Positions 8,417-16,868 of a stretch of 64,000 bases of DNA are shown piece by piece. Under the pieces are notes generated by a model. That model did no database searches. It was not told the DNA's origin and was given only the letters and a program-made list of their open reading frames with translations. The translations under genes and the position numbers were made by a program. Origin of the DNA: UBA10649 sp037130755 (GTDB lineage: Bacteria > Actinomycetota > Actinomycetes > S36-B12); NCBI GenBank assembly GCA_037130755.1, contig JBAXSI010000013.1:8446-72445 (forward strand). The letters are read 5' to 3'. Positions within the stretch are counted from its first letter, which is position 1. Every line of letters starts with the position of its first letter.

Positions 8417-10021
8417 ATGACAACCATGGACCTGCATGTCAGCCCGCTCGGGCAGGTCGAGGGCGACCTCGACGTCAAGGTGACCATCACCGATGGTGTC
8501 GTCACCGACGCATGGACCGAGGCCGCGATGTTCCGCGGCTTCGAGATCATCCTGCGCGGCAAGGACCCGCAGGCGGGACTCATCATGACCCCGCGCATCT
8601 GCGGCATCTGCGGCGGCAGCCATCTGTACAAGGCCTGCTACGCGGTCGACACGGCTTGGGGCACGTACGTCCCGCCGAACGCCACCCGCGTGCGCAACCT
8701 CGGCCAGATCACCGAGACGCTGCAGTCGATCCCGCGCTACTTCTACGCGATCATGGGGCCTGACCTCACCGCGGCGCAGTACGCCAACGCGTCGACCTAC
8801 GAGGAGGCCGCTCGCCGGTTCGCGCCGTACGTCGGCACGGCCTACCAGACGGGCGTCACGCTCTCGCAGCTTCCGGTCGAGGTCTACGCGATCTTCGGCG
8901 GGCAGTGGCCGCACTCGTCCTTCATGATCCCCGGCGGCGTGATGTGTTCGCCGACCCTGTCGGACATCACCCGCTCCACCGCGATCCTCGATCACTGGGG
9001 CCGCGAGTGGCTGGAGGGCCAGTGGCTTGGCTGCTCAGTCGACCGCTACCTGCAGATCAAGACGTGGGAGGACTTCCTCGCATGGATGGATGAGAACGAG
9101 TCGCAGCACAACAGCGACCTGGCGTTCTTCTACCGTCATTCCATCGAGATCGGTCTCGACAAGTACGGCCATGGCTATGGCAACTTCCTCGCGACGGGCA
9201 CCTACTTCTCGCCGGAGCTGTACACCAATCCCACGGTCGAAGGCCGCAACGCGGCGCTGCAGTCGCGCTCGGGCATCTACGCCCACGGCCAGTACTACGA
9301 CTTCGACCAGGCCCGCGTCTCGGAGGACATCACGCACTCGTTCTTCCGCGGCACCGGCTCCCTCCACCCGTGGGAGGGCGTCACGGATCCGATCGATCCG
9401 GCCGACGGACCGGCGCAGGGCAAGTACACGTGGGCCAAGGCTCCACGCTACGACGTGCCCGGCCTGGGCTATGTCCCGCTCGAGGTCGGCCCGCTGGCCC
9501 GTCAGATGATGGCGAACCGCCCTGATGCGGCAGCGCACCAGGACTACGACCCGTTCGTCGCCGACATGATCGCCAAGGCCGGTCCGAACGTCCTGACTCG
9601 GGTCCTGGCCCGCATGCACGAGGCACCCAAGTACTTCCGCTCCGCCCAGAAGTGGCTCACGGAGATCGACCTCCACGACGACTTCTACACCAAGCCGGCC
9701 GAGCCGCAGTCGGGCAAGGGCTTCGGCTCGACCGAGGCCGCTCGTGGCGCGCTGTCGGACTGGATCGTCCTCGAGGACGGCAAGATCGCCAACTACCAGG
9801 TGATCACGCCGACCGCGTGGAACATCGGGCCCCGCGACGGCAACGAGAACCACGGCCCCATGGAGAAGGCGTTCGTCGGCACCCCGATCGAGAACCCCGA
9901 CTTCCCTGTGGAGCTCGCGCAGGTCGCGCACAGCTACGACTCCTGCCTGGTCTGCACGGTGCACGCCTACGACGGCAAGACCGGTCGCGAGCTGGCTCGG
10001 TACCGCATGGGCGGCGGGTGA
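8417..10021 (+). CDS. hucL: [NiFe]-hydrogenase large subunit, group 2a (HucL/HupL type)
   Basis: 534-residue precursor that carries the Ni-Fe(CN)2CO site. The L1 motif PRICGICGGSH supplies Cys62 and Cys65; the L2 motif DSCLVCTVH supplies Cys510 and Cys513 with His516. The 18 residues after His516 are the C-terminal extension that the maturation protease normally removes. L1 with the GGSH ending and the L2 form DSCLVCTVH are typical of group 2a enzymes, which include the atmospheric H2 oxidiser Huc of Mycobacterium smegmatis. CAGGAG precedes the ATG at 8417, which is 47 bp after the small-subunit gene. A long hairpin follows the stop. Affinity for H2 cannot be read from the sequence. Confidence 0.96.
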   Translation: MTTMDLHVSPLGQVEGDLDVKVTITDGVVTDAWTEAAMFRGFEIILRGKDPQAGLIMTPRICGICGGSHLYKACYAVDTAWGTYVPPNATRVRNLGQITETLQSIPRYFYAIMGPDLTAAQYANASTYEEAARRFAPYVGTAYQTGVTLSQLPVEVYAIFGGQWPHSSFMIPGGVMCSPTLSDITRSTAILDHWGREWLEGQWLGCSVDRYLQIKTWEDFLAWMDENESQHNSDLAFFYRHSIEIGLDKYGHGYGNFLATGTYFSPELYTNPTVEGRNAALQSRSGIYAHGQYYDFDQARVSEDITHSFFRGTGSLHPWEGVTDPIDPADGPAQGKYTWAKAPRYDVPGLGYVPLEVGPLARQMMANRPDAAAHQDYDPFVADMIAKAGPNVLTRVLARMHEAPKYFRSAQKWLTEIDLHDDFYTKPAEPQSGKGFGSTEAARGALSDWIVLEDGKIANYQVITPTAWNIGPRDGNENHGPMEKAFVGTPIENPDFPVELAQVAHSYDSCLVCTVHAYDGKTGRELARYRMGGG

Positions 10022-10043
10022 CCATCAGCCCGCAGTTGGACCC

Positions 10044-10075
10044 CGGGACCCCGGTGCGCGAGCACCGGGGTCCCG
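10044..10075 (+). terminator. Perfect hairpin just after the large-subunit gene
   Basis: Arms 10044-10057 and 10062-10075 pair over 14 bp without a mismatch and enclose a GCGA tetraloop, which is of the stable GNRA type. No U-run follows, and the operon continues 26 bp later with the protease gene. It is more likely an RNA-stabilising or partial-termination structure that raises subunit levels over downstream accessory genes than a full terminator. Confidence 0.8.
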
Positions 10076-10101
10076 CCACTCTCAGCCTCCGGTAGGAATC
10101 C

Positions 10102-10614
10102 ATGCTCACACCCCCGCCCACCGACACCGTGATCGTCGGCTGCGGCAACCTGCTGCGCGGAGACGATGCCGCTGGCCCGGTCCTCGTCCGATTGCTCGCC
10201 GACCGCGACCTGCCCTCGGGCGTTCGGCTCATCGACGGCGGAACGGCGGGCATGGACGTCGCCTTCGCCATGAAGGGTGCGCGTCGGGTCGTGGTCGTCG
10301 ACGCTTCTCGCATCGGGGTCGAGCCAGGCACCATCCACAAGGTTCCAGGCGAGGAGCTCACCGATCTCGCGCCACCCGAGGGCAATCTCCACCGGTTCCG
10401 TTGGGACCAGGCGCTGGGCTTTGCCATGTGGCTGCTCAAGGACGAGTACCCGCAGGACGTGACGGTGTGGCTGGTCGAGGGCGAATCCTTCGAAGCGGGC
10501 GACGCCCTGTCCCCCGCTGTGCAAGCCTCTGTCGAACGCATCGCTGACGCGATCGTCGCTGACGTGAACGTCCCTGACCTCAACGTCGACCAGGAGGGTG
10601 AAGGTGCAGTTTGA
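10102..10614 (+). CDS. Hydrogenase maturation endopeptidase (HupD/HyaD family, peptidase M52)
   Basis: 170 residues. The N-terminal VIVGCGNLLRGDDAAGP is the family signature, with the metal-sensing acidic residue in GDD; a second conserved acidic position lies in VVVDAS. The enzyme clips the C-terminal extension of the large subunit after nickel insertion, here predicted after His516. It follows the large-subunit gene directly. The last residues, rich in Val and Asp, overlap the start of the next small gene by 11 bp. Confidence 0.92.
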   Translation: MLTPPPTDTVIVGCGNLLRGDDAAGPVLVRLLADRDLPSGVRLIDGGTAGMDVAFAMKGARRVVVVDASRIGVEPGTIHKVPGEELTDLAPPEGNLHRFRWDQALGFAMWLLKDEYPQDVTVWLVEGESFEAGDALSPAVQASVERIADAIVADVNVPDLNVDQEGEGAV

Positions 10615-10921
10615 CGACTGGCAGCCACCGGACTTCCCCCGCGTCGAGGAAGCCCTCTCGGCAGACGCGCTCGTCGTCAACGAGTCGGGCCGATGGATCG
10701 TGTACCTCGACATCGTCCTGGCCTCCGGTGGTGTCCGGCGCAAGGTTGCCGAACACCACGACGAACGCCGTGCCTTGCATGCGGCGAGGATCATCGAGCG
10801 CAACGCCCGCCGGTGCATCACCGTGCCTCAAGGGCCGAGCCGCCTTCCGGACCCGCCTCCGTTCCCACCACCCCCGCGCCCTCGACCTGCCAGCCCCTCG
10901 ACCCCTGAAGGGATGACGTGA
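10604..10921 (+). CDS. Small uncharacterised protein of the hydrogenase operon
   Basis: 105 residues of no family I recognise. The first 70 residues are compact and predicted alpha/beta (MQFDDWQPPDFPRVEEALS, then WIVYLDIVL), followed by a Pro-rich tail of about 25 residues. The GTG at 10604 is chosen over 10598 because GGAGG at 10593-10597 then lies 6 nt away. Both ends overlap their neighbours (protease stop, TPR start), so it is made with the maturation and accessory set. Confidence 0.72.
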   Translation: MQFDDWQPPDFPRVEEALSADALVVNESGRWIVYLDIVLASGGVRRKVAEHHDERRALHAARIIERNARRCITVPQGPSRLPDPPPFPPPPRPRPASPSTPEGMT

Positions 10922-12150
10922 CAACGACCGACCTGCCCGGCCCGCGCCCGCAGCCGATTGGATCCCTCCCTTGGCCGGCGGGGATGCTGCTCCTGCCCGA
11001 CACGTCCGCGTCGGCGGAAGTCAGCAGCGGCCTGGTGCTCGGCAAGGTCCCCGAGATCTGGCCCGATGAACTGGCCTTCGTCGCGCTCGCCCTCGACGAC
11101 AACCCCGACGGCGCCGCGGCCAGCATCGAAGGGGACGACCCCGTCAGCCGCTACAACCGCGCCGTGCTCGTCGGCGGGGACGAGGCCTGGGAGCAACTTG
11201 CCGCAGAGTCCGGAGGTGCGTTCCGTGCGCTCGTCGACACGGCCCGGTTCAGCGTCGGGTTGCTGGACGAGCCGCCCGCCACTGGGGATTTCGGCGGTGA
11301 GGTAATCGGCGTAGTGGGCAGTGCCCGCGCATCGGCAGCAATGGAGCACGGCGACTTCGCTGGCGCGACCGACGAACTGTCGTTCGCAGCGGACGCCGCG
11401 CGCGAAGCCGGCAGTCCGATCCTCGCGGCATCGCTCGACCTCACCCGCGCAGAACTGCTTCGCGAACGGCTCGGCGACGCAGCAGATGCCGCCCGGGTGG
11501 CCGATCTTGCCGTGCAGCGCCTGCCGCTGACTGCGTCGAGCGAACTGCGTGCAGAGCTTCAGGTGACCCGCGCACTCGCCCGACAGGAACTGGCTGGCAC
11601 CGAGCGCGGAGCGCTGCTGGCAGTCGTGGCGGACCTGCAGGAGGCGACGAAGGTCTTCCGCGAGGAGACCTACCCCGAGATGTTCGCGATCATCAACCAG
11701 CACCTGGCACTGGCCTACCTGGTGATGCCGATGAGCAGCGAGGGTGACCGCATTCGCGTCGGCGTCGCCGTCAACTCGCTGCGCGCCGCACTTCGGGTGT
11801 TCACACCAGAGACGCACCCGGTGGCGTGGGCATCGACACAGCTCAACCTGGCGAACGCGCTGCAGTACCTGCCCAGCGTCCACCAGGAGAGCAACCTCGA
11901 CGAGGCCGTGCAGCTGTACGAGGAGGTGCTGCAGTACCGCGACCCGGAGAAAGACCCGCTCGGGTATGCCCGCATCCTGGCCAACCAGGGCAACGCCCTC
12001 GGTCACCTCGGTGTCTTCCGCGACGCCCGGGAGCGGCTCGAGGCCGCTCGGGTCATCTTCGTCCAGTACGACGACGGCGATGCCGTCGCGAGCGTGGACG
12101 AGGTCCTCGAGAGCCTGACCGCGGCCGAGTCCGTCGCCGGGAGGCCGTGA
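10918..12150 (+). CDS. Tetratricopeptide-like helical repeat protein of the hydrogenase operon
   Basis: 410 residues. An N-terminal non-repeat region (about 1-130) is followed by helical pairs that read as TPR-like units, clearest in the C-terminal third (NLANALQYL, LDEAVQLYEEVLQYRD, ILANQGNALGHLGVFRDARERLEAA). No catalytic motif is visible. TPR proteins act as docking platforms; TPR, NifU-like and NHL genes together are a known accompaniment of actinobacterial high-affinity hydrogenases, so a role in assembly or electron-partner docking is likely. The GTG start overlaps the preceding stop; the stop overlaps the next ATG in TGATG. Confidence 0.82.
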   Translation: MTTTDLPGPRPQPIGSLPWPAGMLLLPDTSASAEVSSGLVLGKVPEIWPDELAFVALALDDNPDGAAASIEGDDPVSRYNRAVLVGGDEAWEQLAAESGGAFRALVDTARFSVGLLDEPPATGDFGGEVIGVVGSARASAAMEHGDFAGATDELSFAADAAREAGSPILAASLDLTRAELLRERLGDAADAARVADLAVQRLPLTASSELRAELQVTRALARQELAGTERGALLAVVADLQEATKVFREETYPEMFAIINQHLALAYLVMPMSSEGDRIRVGVAVNSLRAALRVFTPETHPVAWASTQLNLANALQYLPSVHQESNLDEAVQLYEEVLQYRDPEKDPLGYARILANQGNALGHLGVFRDARERLEAARVIFVQYDDGDAVASVDEVLESLTAAESVAGRP

Positions 12151-12509
12151 TGGAGCTGTTCTTGAAGCAGCAGTTCGAGCTCCTCCTTCAGGAGGCCACC
12201 GGCAACTTCGCCGAGCGCACCGTCTACCGCTGCGGTGGACCTGATCAGGCGCTGGCCCAGTTGGCGGAGGACCCCGACGGTGGCGGCGCCCTGCGCGGTG
12301 CCTTCATCCAGGCCTTCTTCGAGGAGCACCTCCTCGACAACGTCGGCGGCTACTGCTTTGTCCTGGCGGCTCTCGAACGTCGCACCCTGCCCGCAGACGA
12401 AGGCGGGCAGGTAGCCGACGTGCTCGGCCGCCAGGCGCGTGCCGCATTCGCCGACGTCCTCACCACCATGACTTCCCAGCTCATCCAGCGCCAGCAGATC
12501 TACTCCTGA
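12150..12509 (+). CDS. Small uncharacterised helical protein of the hydrogenase operon
   Basis: 119 residues, largely helical, not recognised. Features are an N-terminal amphipathic helix (MELFLKQQFELLLQEATGN), two Cys (in YRCGG and GGYCF) too far apart to form a CxxC, and a Gln-rich C-terminus. GGGAGG 5 nt before ATG 12150 supports the start, which overlaps the TPR stop. It lies 12 bp before the NifU-like gene, so an adaptor role in the same assembly process is plausible but unproven. Confidence 0.75.
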   Translation: MELFLKQQFELLLQEATGNFAERTVYRCGGPDQALAQLAEDPDGGGALRGAFIQAFFEEHLLDNVGGYCFVLAALERRTLPADEGGQVADVLGRQARAAFADVLTTMTSQLIQRQQIYS

Positions 12510-12521
12510 CCCGGAGGCGAC

Positions 12522-13061
12522 ATGACCGAGCCGCAAGCAGACGAGCAGCCGACCTTCGAGGACATGGCTCGCCGCATCGACGAGCTGCGCGACCAGGTGC
12601 GCCATCAAGAGCCCGCAGTGGAGCGCCTGCTCGACGACACGATCGCCGCCATCACGGAGTTCAACCGGCAGGGGCTGATTGCCCTGGTACACCTGTTGCG
12701 GGAGGACGAGCGGGGCGGCGAGCTCCTCTACGAGGCCGTCGACAAGCCCGAGGTGATGGCCCTGTTCGTCTCGCACGGCATCATCAGGTCCGACCGCACG
12801 CTGGACGTGCTGCGCGTGGTGGAGCAGATCCGCCCTTACCTGGTCACCAGCTCGATCGAGATGACGGTGGAGTCCGTGCGCAGCGACGTGGCCTACGTGA
12901 AGTTCGCGACCGGCTGCAACGCACCGGACCAGACCACCAAGGACGACATCATGGGCGTGATCATGCAGCGGGTGCCCGGACTCAAGGGCGTCGAGGAGAT
13001 CAAGGACGAGCCGGGCAAGACCTTCATCGGGCTCGACACCATCCGCGTCGGCGCCAGCTGA
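12522..13061 (+). CDS. NifU-like protein with an incomplete cysteine motif
   Basis: 179 residues. The N-terminal 90 residues are helical; the C-terminal half (about 105-175) matches the NifU C-terminal domain, including IEMTVESVRSDVAYVKF and VPGLKGVEEI. NifU/Nfu domains carry a CxxC that holds a transient [4Fe-4S] cluster. Here that segment reads TGCNAPDQ, so the first Cys is kept and the second is replaced by Pro. Classical cluster donation would therefore need a different ligand or a dimer partner. It is the fifth accessory gene after the hydrogenase protease and probably acts in cluster delivery or as a structural subunit. Confidence 0.82.
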   Translation: MTEPQADEQPTFEDMARRIDELRDQVRHQEPAVERLLDDTIAAITEFNRQGLIALVHLLREDERGGELLYEAVDKPEVMALFVSHGIIRSDRTLDVLRVVEQIRPYLVTSSIEMTVESVRSDVAYVKFATGCNAPDQTTKDDIMGVIMQRVPGLKGVEEIKDEPGKTFIGLDTIRVGAS

Positions 13062-13092
13062 GTCCCGCGTGACCCCACCCCCTTCTACTTCT

Positions 13093-13156
13093 CGTCGAGT
13101 GGCGAGTCGTGGCCGCTTCAAGCCGACTCAAACCGGCCACAAGTCGCCACTCGACG
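13093..13156. repeat. Dispersed palindromic element, copy A
   Basis: Arms 13093-13115 and 13134-13156 are inverted copies over 23 bp with two mismatches and an 18-bp spacer. The arm core is CGAGTGGCGAG followed by GTGGCCG. A second copy with the same core lies at 26241-26295. It sits in the 116-bp gap between the NifU-like and NHL genes. Confidence 0.8.
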
Positions 13157-13177
13157 GGGGTTTGGGGGGTGACGGCG

Positions 13178-14320
13178 ATGAGTGAGCCGACGATGTGGTC
13201 GGCCGTCGGCGCAACCGCGCACCCACTGCGGCGGCTCGGCGGCGCGTCGCCTGGCGGCCTGATCCTGCCGGACGCCTCGCCCACGCCCGGCACCATGTAC
13301 GCCCCACGTGGAGTGTGGACCGACGGCACGCGGGTGATCGCCTGCGACACCGGCAACCACCGCGTACTGATCTGGCACAGCTTCCCGGAGGTCGACGGCG
13401 CGCCCGCCGATGTGGTGCTCGGCCAGCCAGACTTCACCTCCGAGGGCCCCAACGTGGCCGGCACCGACCCGCGGCGCGGCATGAATCTGCCCACAGGAGT
13501 CGCCGTCGTCGAGGGGCGGCTCATCGTTGCCGACGCGTGGAACCACCGCCTGCTCGCGTGGGACGGCATCCCGGAGGAGTCCTTTGCCGAGGCGACATAC
13601 GTGCTCGGCCAGCCGACCCTCGACGACGTGGCGGCCAACCGCGGAGGCGAGCCGAGCCTGACGAGCTTCTACTGGCCGTTCGGCTTCGGCGTGGTCGCCG
13701 GCACCTTCTGGGTCACTGACACCGGCAACCGCCGCGTGCTCGGCTGGCGCGGCACGACTCTGCCCGAACCCGAGCGACCGGCCGACATTCTGCTCGGCCA
13801 GGACGAGGCATCCGGACGATCGGACAACAGGGGCGGAGATGTCGGGGGCACCACGTTCCGGTGGCCACATGCCGTCACGGGGGATGACCAGATCCTGTAC
13901 ATCGCCGACGCCGGGGATCACCGTGTGCTCGGTTGGAGCCCGCCCCCGTCCGACGGGACCACGGACGCCGACGTCGTGCTCGGGCAGGCCGACCTCGGCT
14001 CCTTCCACGAGTTCAAGCTGCAGCCGCAGGGCGCGCAGCGCATGCGCTTCCCGTACGCCATCACCAGTGACGCCGACCGACTCTTCGTCGGCGACACGTC
14101 GAACAACCGGATCCTCATCTGGCACGGCTGGCCGCGCAGCGGCCTGGGTGTTCCCTCTGACACGGTGCTCGCCCAGCCGGACATGGACGCGAACGGGGAG
14201 AACCGGTGGAAGACCGTCGAGGACGACTCGCTGTGCTGGCCCTACGGGCTGTGCCTCGCAAAGGACATCCTCGCCATCGCGGACTCGGGCAACAATCGAG
14301 TCATGCTGTGGAAGGTGTAG
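13178..14320 (+). CDS. NHL-repeat six-bladed beta-propeller protein of the hydrogenase locus
   Basis: 380 residues. Six related units of about 55-60 residues share the pattern D-T/S-G-N-x-R-V-L-x-W followed by a DVVLGQPD-type segment; the last unit is completed by WKV at the C-terminus. This gives a six-bladed propeller. No signal peptide is seen, so it is cytoplasmic like the hydrogenase. NHL proteins accompany group 2a and 1h hydrogenases in actinobacteria, but their job is not defined. The start ATG at 13178 is preferred; GTG at 13169 is an alternative. A palindromic repeat separates it from the NifU-like gene, so it may have its own promoter. Confidence 0.85.
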   Translation: MSEPTMWSAVGATAHPLRRLGGASPGGLILPDASPTPGTMYAPRGVWTDGTRVIACDTGNHRVLIWHSFPEVDGAPADVVLGQPDFTSEGPNVAGTDPRRGMNLPTGVAVVEGRLIVADAWNHRLLAWDGIPEESFAEATYVLGQPTLDDVAANRGGEPSLTSFYWPFGFGVVAGTFWVTDTGNRRVLGWRGTTLPEPERPADILLGQDEASGRSDNRGGDVGGTTFRWPHAVTGDDQILYIADAGDHRVLGWSPPPSDGTTDADVVLGQADLGSFHEFKLQPQGAQRMRFPYAITSDADRLFVGDTSNNRILIWHGWPRSGLGVPSDTVLAQPDMDANGENRWKTVEDDSLCWPYGLCLAKDILAIADSGNNRVMLWKV

Positions 14321-14399
14321 CCGAAGATCATCCTTAACCGGTCTATTTCGGTGCTGGATAGCGTTGTGTCCGCAGTTAGCCTCTGTCGGGGGTGGAACG

Positions 14400-16856
14400 G
14401 TGCCGAAGCGAGATCAGGGCGAAGAGGAACGCAGGCGACTTGAGCTGATCCTGCGCAGTTCCCGTCTGGGCACGTGGGAATGGAACATGTCCACGGGCGA
14501 GACGGTCTTCAGCGAGCGTTGGGCCGACATCGTCGGCTACACGCTCGAAGAACTCGAGCCCACGTCCATCGACACCTGGACGCAGCTGGCCAACGCCGAC
14601 GACCTGCTTGACTCCAACGACCTGATCATGCGGCACATCCAGGGCCTCGTCCCGTTCTACGAGATCACCGTGCGGATGCGCCACAAGGACGGTCACTGGG
14701 TCTGGGTTCGCGATCGGGGGATGATCGTCGAGTGGAACCAGAAGGGTGAGCCGACCCGGATGGTCGGCACCCACACCGACGTCACGGACCTTGTCCAGGC
14801 GGCCCAGGCAATCGAGGAGTCCGAGCGAAGGTTCTCCGCGATGTTCCGCGAGCACGACGCGATCATGCTGCTCGTCGAGCCGACGATCGGTTCGATCGTC
14901 GATGCGAACATCGCCGCGACGCACTTCTACGGTTACAGCCTCGATGAGATGAAGAGCATGCTGATCTCGGACATCAACGTGCTTCCCGTCGAGGAGATCA
15001 GACAGCGGCGTGAGGAGGCCCGTTCGCGAGGCCTTCAGCACTTCGTCTTCCCGCACCGACTGGCCAACGGCCAGATGCGCATGGTCGACGTGCACTCATC
15101 GCCGATCGTCGATGCCGGCCGCACGCTGCTGTTCTCCGTCATTACGGACGTCACCGCCAAGGAGGAGAGCGAGGCGCGACTTCGCGAGGCCGCCGCAGTA
15201 TTCGACAACCTCACCGAGGTCGTCCTCCTGTCGGATCCCGACGGCGTCGTCCGCCGCGTGAATCCTGCACTCACGGCCGTCACCGGCTGGACCGCCGAGC
15301 AGTTCGTGGGCAGGCACACGCGCGAAATTGCCGGACAGGTTGCAGCAGACACGAAGAAGGCGCACGTCAAGCAGGCTCACCAGAAGCTGTCAACCAGTCG
15401 GGTCGAGATGCCCATCGTGCACGCGGACGGGTCGCTTTCGCCGGGCATGGTCACGGTCAACCCGATCGTGGACGAAACCGGACTTGTCACCGGATTCGTG
15501 ACCCTGATCTCGGATCTCACCGACCGCGTGGACGCCGAGCGGCAGCGGCTCGACGAAGCCACGAACGTCGACGCCCTAACGGGACTGCCCAACAGGACCG
15601 GATTCGGCCAGCTCCTGACCATCGAGTTGGAGCAGCTCCGGGCCTCGGGAGCCACAGCCAGCCTGATCCTCGTCGACCTCGACCGGTTCCAGTCCATCAA
15701 CGACTCCTACGGCCACGAGGCCGGCGACCAGGTGCTCCGCGAGACCGCAATGCGGCTGAGGGGCCTGACCGCTCCTGGCGACCTCCTCGCCCGCCTTGGT
15801 CCCGACGAGTTCGTGCTCGTCTCCCACGCGGCCGTCTCGAGGGACGTCGCCGACCGCACCGCCTCGCGTCTTGCCGCCGCCCTCGGCCAGCCGATCGCAC
15901 TGCCCGAGGGCGAGGAGGTGTTCCCGTCAGGTTGCATCGGCATCGTGGAACTGTCGGGAGCCGTGTCGAACCAAGGAGAGCTCCTGCAGAACGCCGATGC
16001 CGCCCTCCACGAGGCCAAGCGGCACGGACCCGGATCGCGCCGGCACCATGCTGAGTCCCTGGTCGAGGACACGCGCGCGCGCCTGTCCTTGGAGACCCGA
16101 CTGCGTCGCGCATGGGACAACGGGGACCTCACCCTTCACTACCAGCCGATGATCGACGTCAAGACGAACCGCATCATCGGCGCAGAAGAACTGCTCCGCT
16201 GGACTTCCGACACCGGACCGATTCCACCGAGCGACTTCGTCCCGGCAGCCGAACGAATCGGGCTGATGCCCGAGATCGGTCACTGGGTCCTCCGCGAGGC
16301 GTGCCGACAGGCAGCGGCCTGGAACCAGGCGGGTCTGTCGGGTCTGACCATCGCGGTCAATGTAGCCGCGCAGCAGTTGCACGAGGCCCGCTTCCTCGAC
16401 GACGTCACCGAGACTCTCCAGACCACCGGACTTGCGCCGGAGCTGCTAGAACTCGAGATCACCGAGTCGGCCTTCCTGAGCTCAGCAGACGGGACCTACT
16501 CGCTGCTCGACCGCCTCACCGACCTGGGCGTACGCCTGGCCATCGACGACTTCGGCACCGGCTACTCGTCATTCGCCTACTTGCGACGCCTGCCCGTGGA
16601 CATGCTCAAGATCGATCGCAGCTTCGTGAGCGAGATCGAGTCGAACGCCGATGACCGTGCCATCGTCGCGGCCATCATCTCCATGGGTCATGATCTCGGT
16701 CTGCAGGTGCTGGCCGAGGGCGTCGAGACGGTCGGGCAGCTCGCCTTCCTCAACGAGCACGCATGCGACGTGTACCAGGGCTTCCTCCTGAGCAAGGCCC
16801 TCCCTCCGGACACCTTCGCCGAGCTCGCGCGCTCCGCGATGTCCCCTTCCCTCTGA
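14400..16856 (+). CDS. PAS-PAS-PAS-GGDEF-EAL cyclic-di-GMP protein with altered GGDEF
   Basis: 818 residues, with no membrane segment. Three PAS-type sensor domains span roughly 12-135, 140-255 and 260-385; a GGDEF domain follows at about 390-550 and an EAL domain at about 560-810. The signature loop of the GGDEF domain is GPDEF (467-471), so cyclase activity is doubtful. The EAL motif is EEL (596-598), but metal and catalytic residues look intact (AVNVAAQQL, EITES, IDDFGTGYSS, LKIDRSF, EGVET). The likely activity is cyclic-di-GMP hydrolysis controlled by the PAS domains. It lies on the same strand between the NHL gene and hypF. TAGCCT at 14377-14382 may be its own -10 box. Confidence 0.9.
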   Translation: MPKRDQGEEERRRLELILRSSRLGTWEWNMSTGETVFSERWADIVGYTLEELEPTSIDTWTQLANADDLLDSNDLIMRHIQGLVPFYEITVRMRHKDGHWVWVRDRGMIVEWNQKGEPTRMVGTHTDVTDLVQAAQAIEESERRFSAMFREHDAIMLLVEPTIGSIVDANIAATHFYGYSLDEMKSMLISDINVLPVEEIRQRREEARSRGLQHFVFPHRLANGQMRMVDVHSSPIVDAGRTLLFSVITDVTAKEESEARLREAAAVFDNLTEVVLLSDPDGVVRRVNPALTAVTGWTAEQFVGRHTREIAGQVAADTKKAHVKQAHQKLSTSRVEMPIVHADGSLSPGMVTVNPIVDETGLVTGFVTLISDLTDRVDAERQRLDEATNVDALTGLPNRTGFGQLLTIELEQLRASGATASLILVDLDRFQSINDSYGHEAGDQVLRETAMRLRGLTAPGDLLARLGPDEFVLVSHAAVSRDVADRTASRLAAALGQPIALPEGEEVFPSGCIGIVELSGAVSNQGELLQNADAALHEAKRHGPGSRRHHAESLVEDTRARLSLETRLRRAWDNGDLTLHYQPMIDVKTNRIIGAEELLRWTSDTGPIPPSDFVPAAERIGLMPEIGHWVLREACRQAAAWNQAGLSGLTIAVNVAAQQLHEARFLDDVTETLQTTGLAPELLELEITESAFLSSADGTYSLLDRLTDLGVRLAIDDFGTGYSSFAYLRRLPVDMLKIDRSFVSEIESNADDRAIVAAIISMGHDLGLQVLAEGVETVGQLAFLNEHACDVYQGFLLSKALPPDTFAELARSAMSPSL

Positions 16857-16868
16857 CAGGATCGAGGG

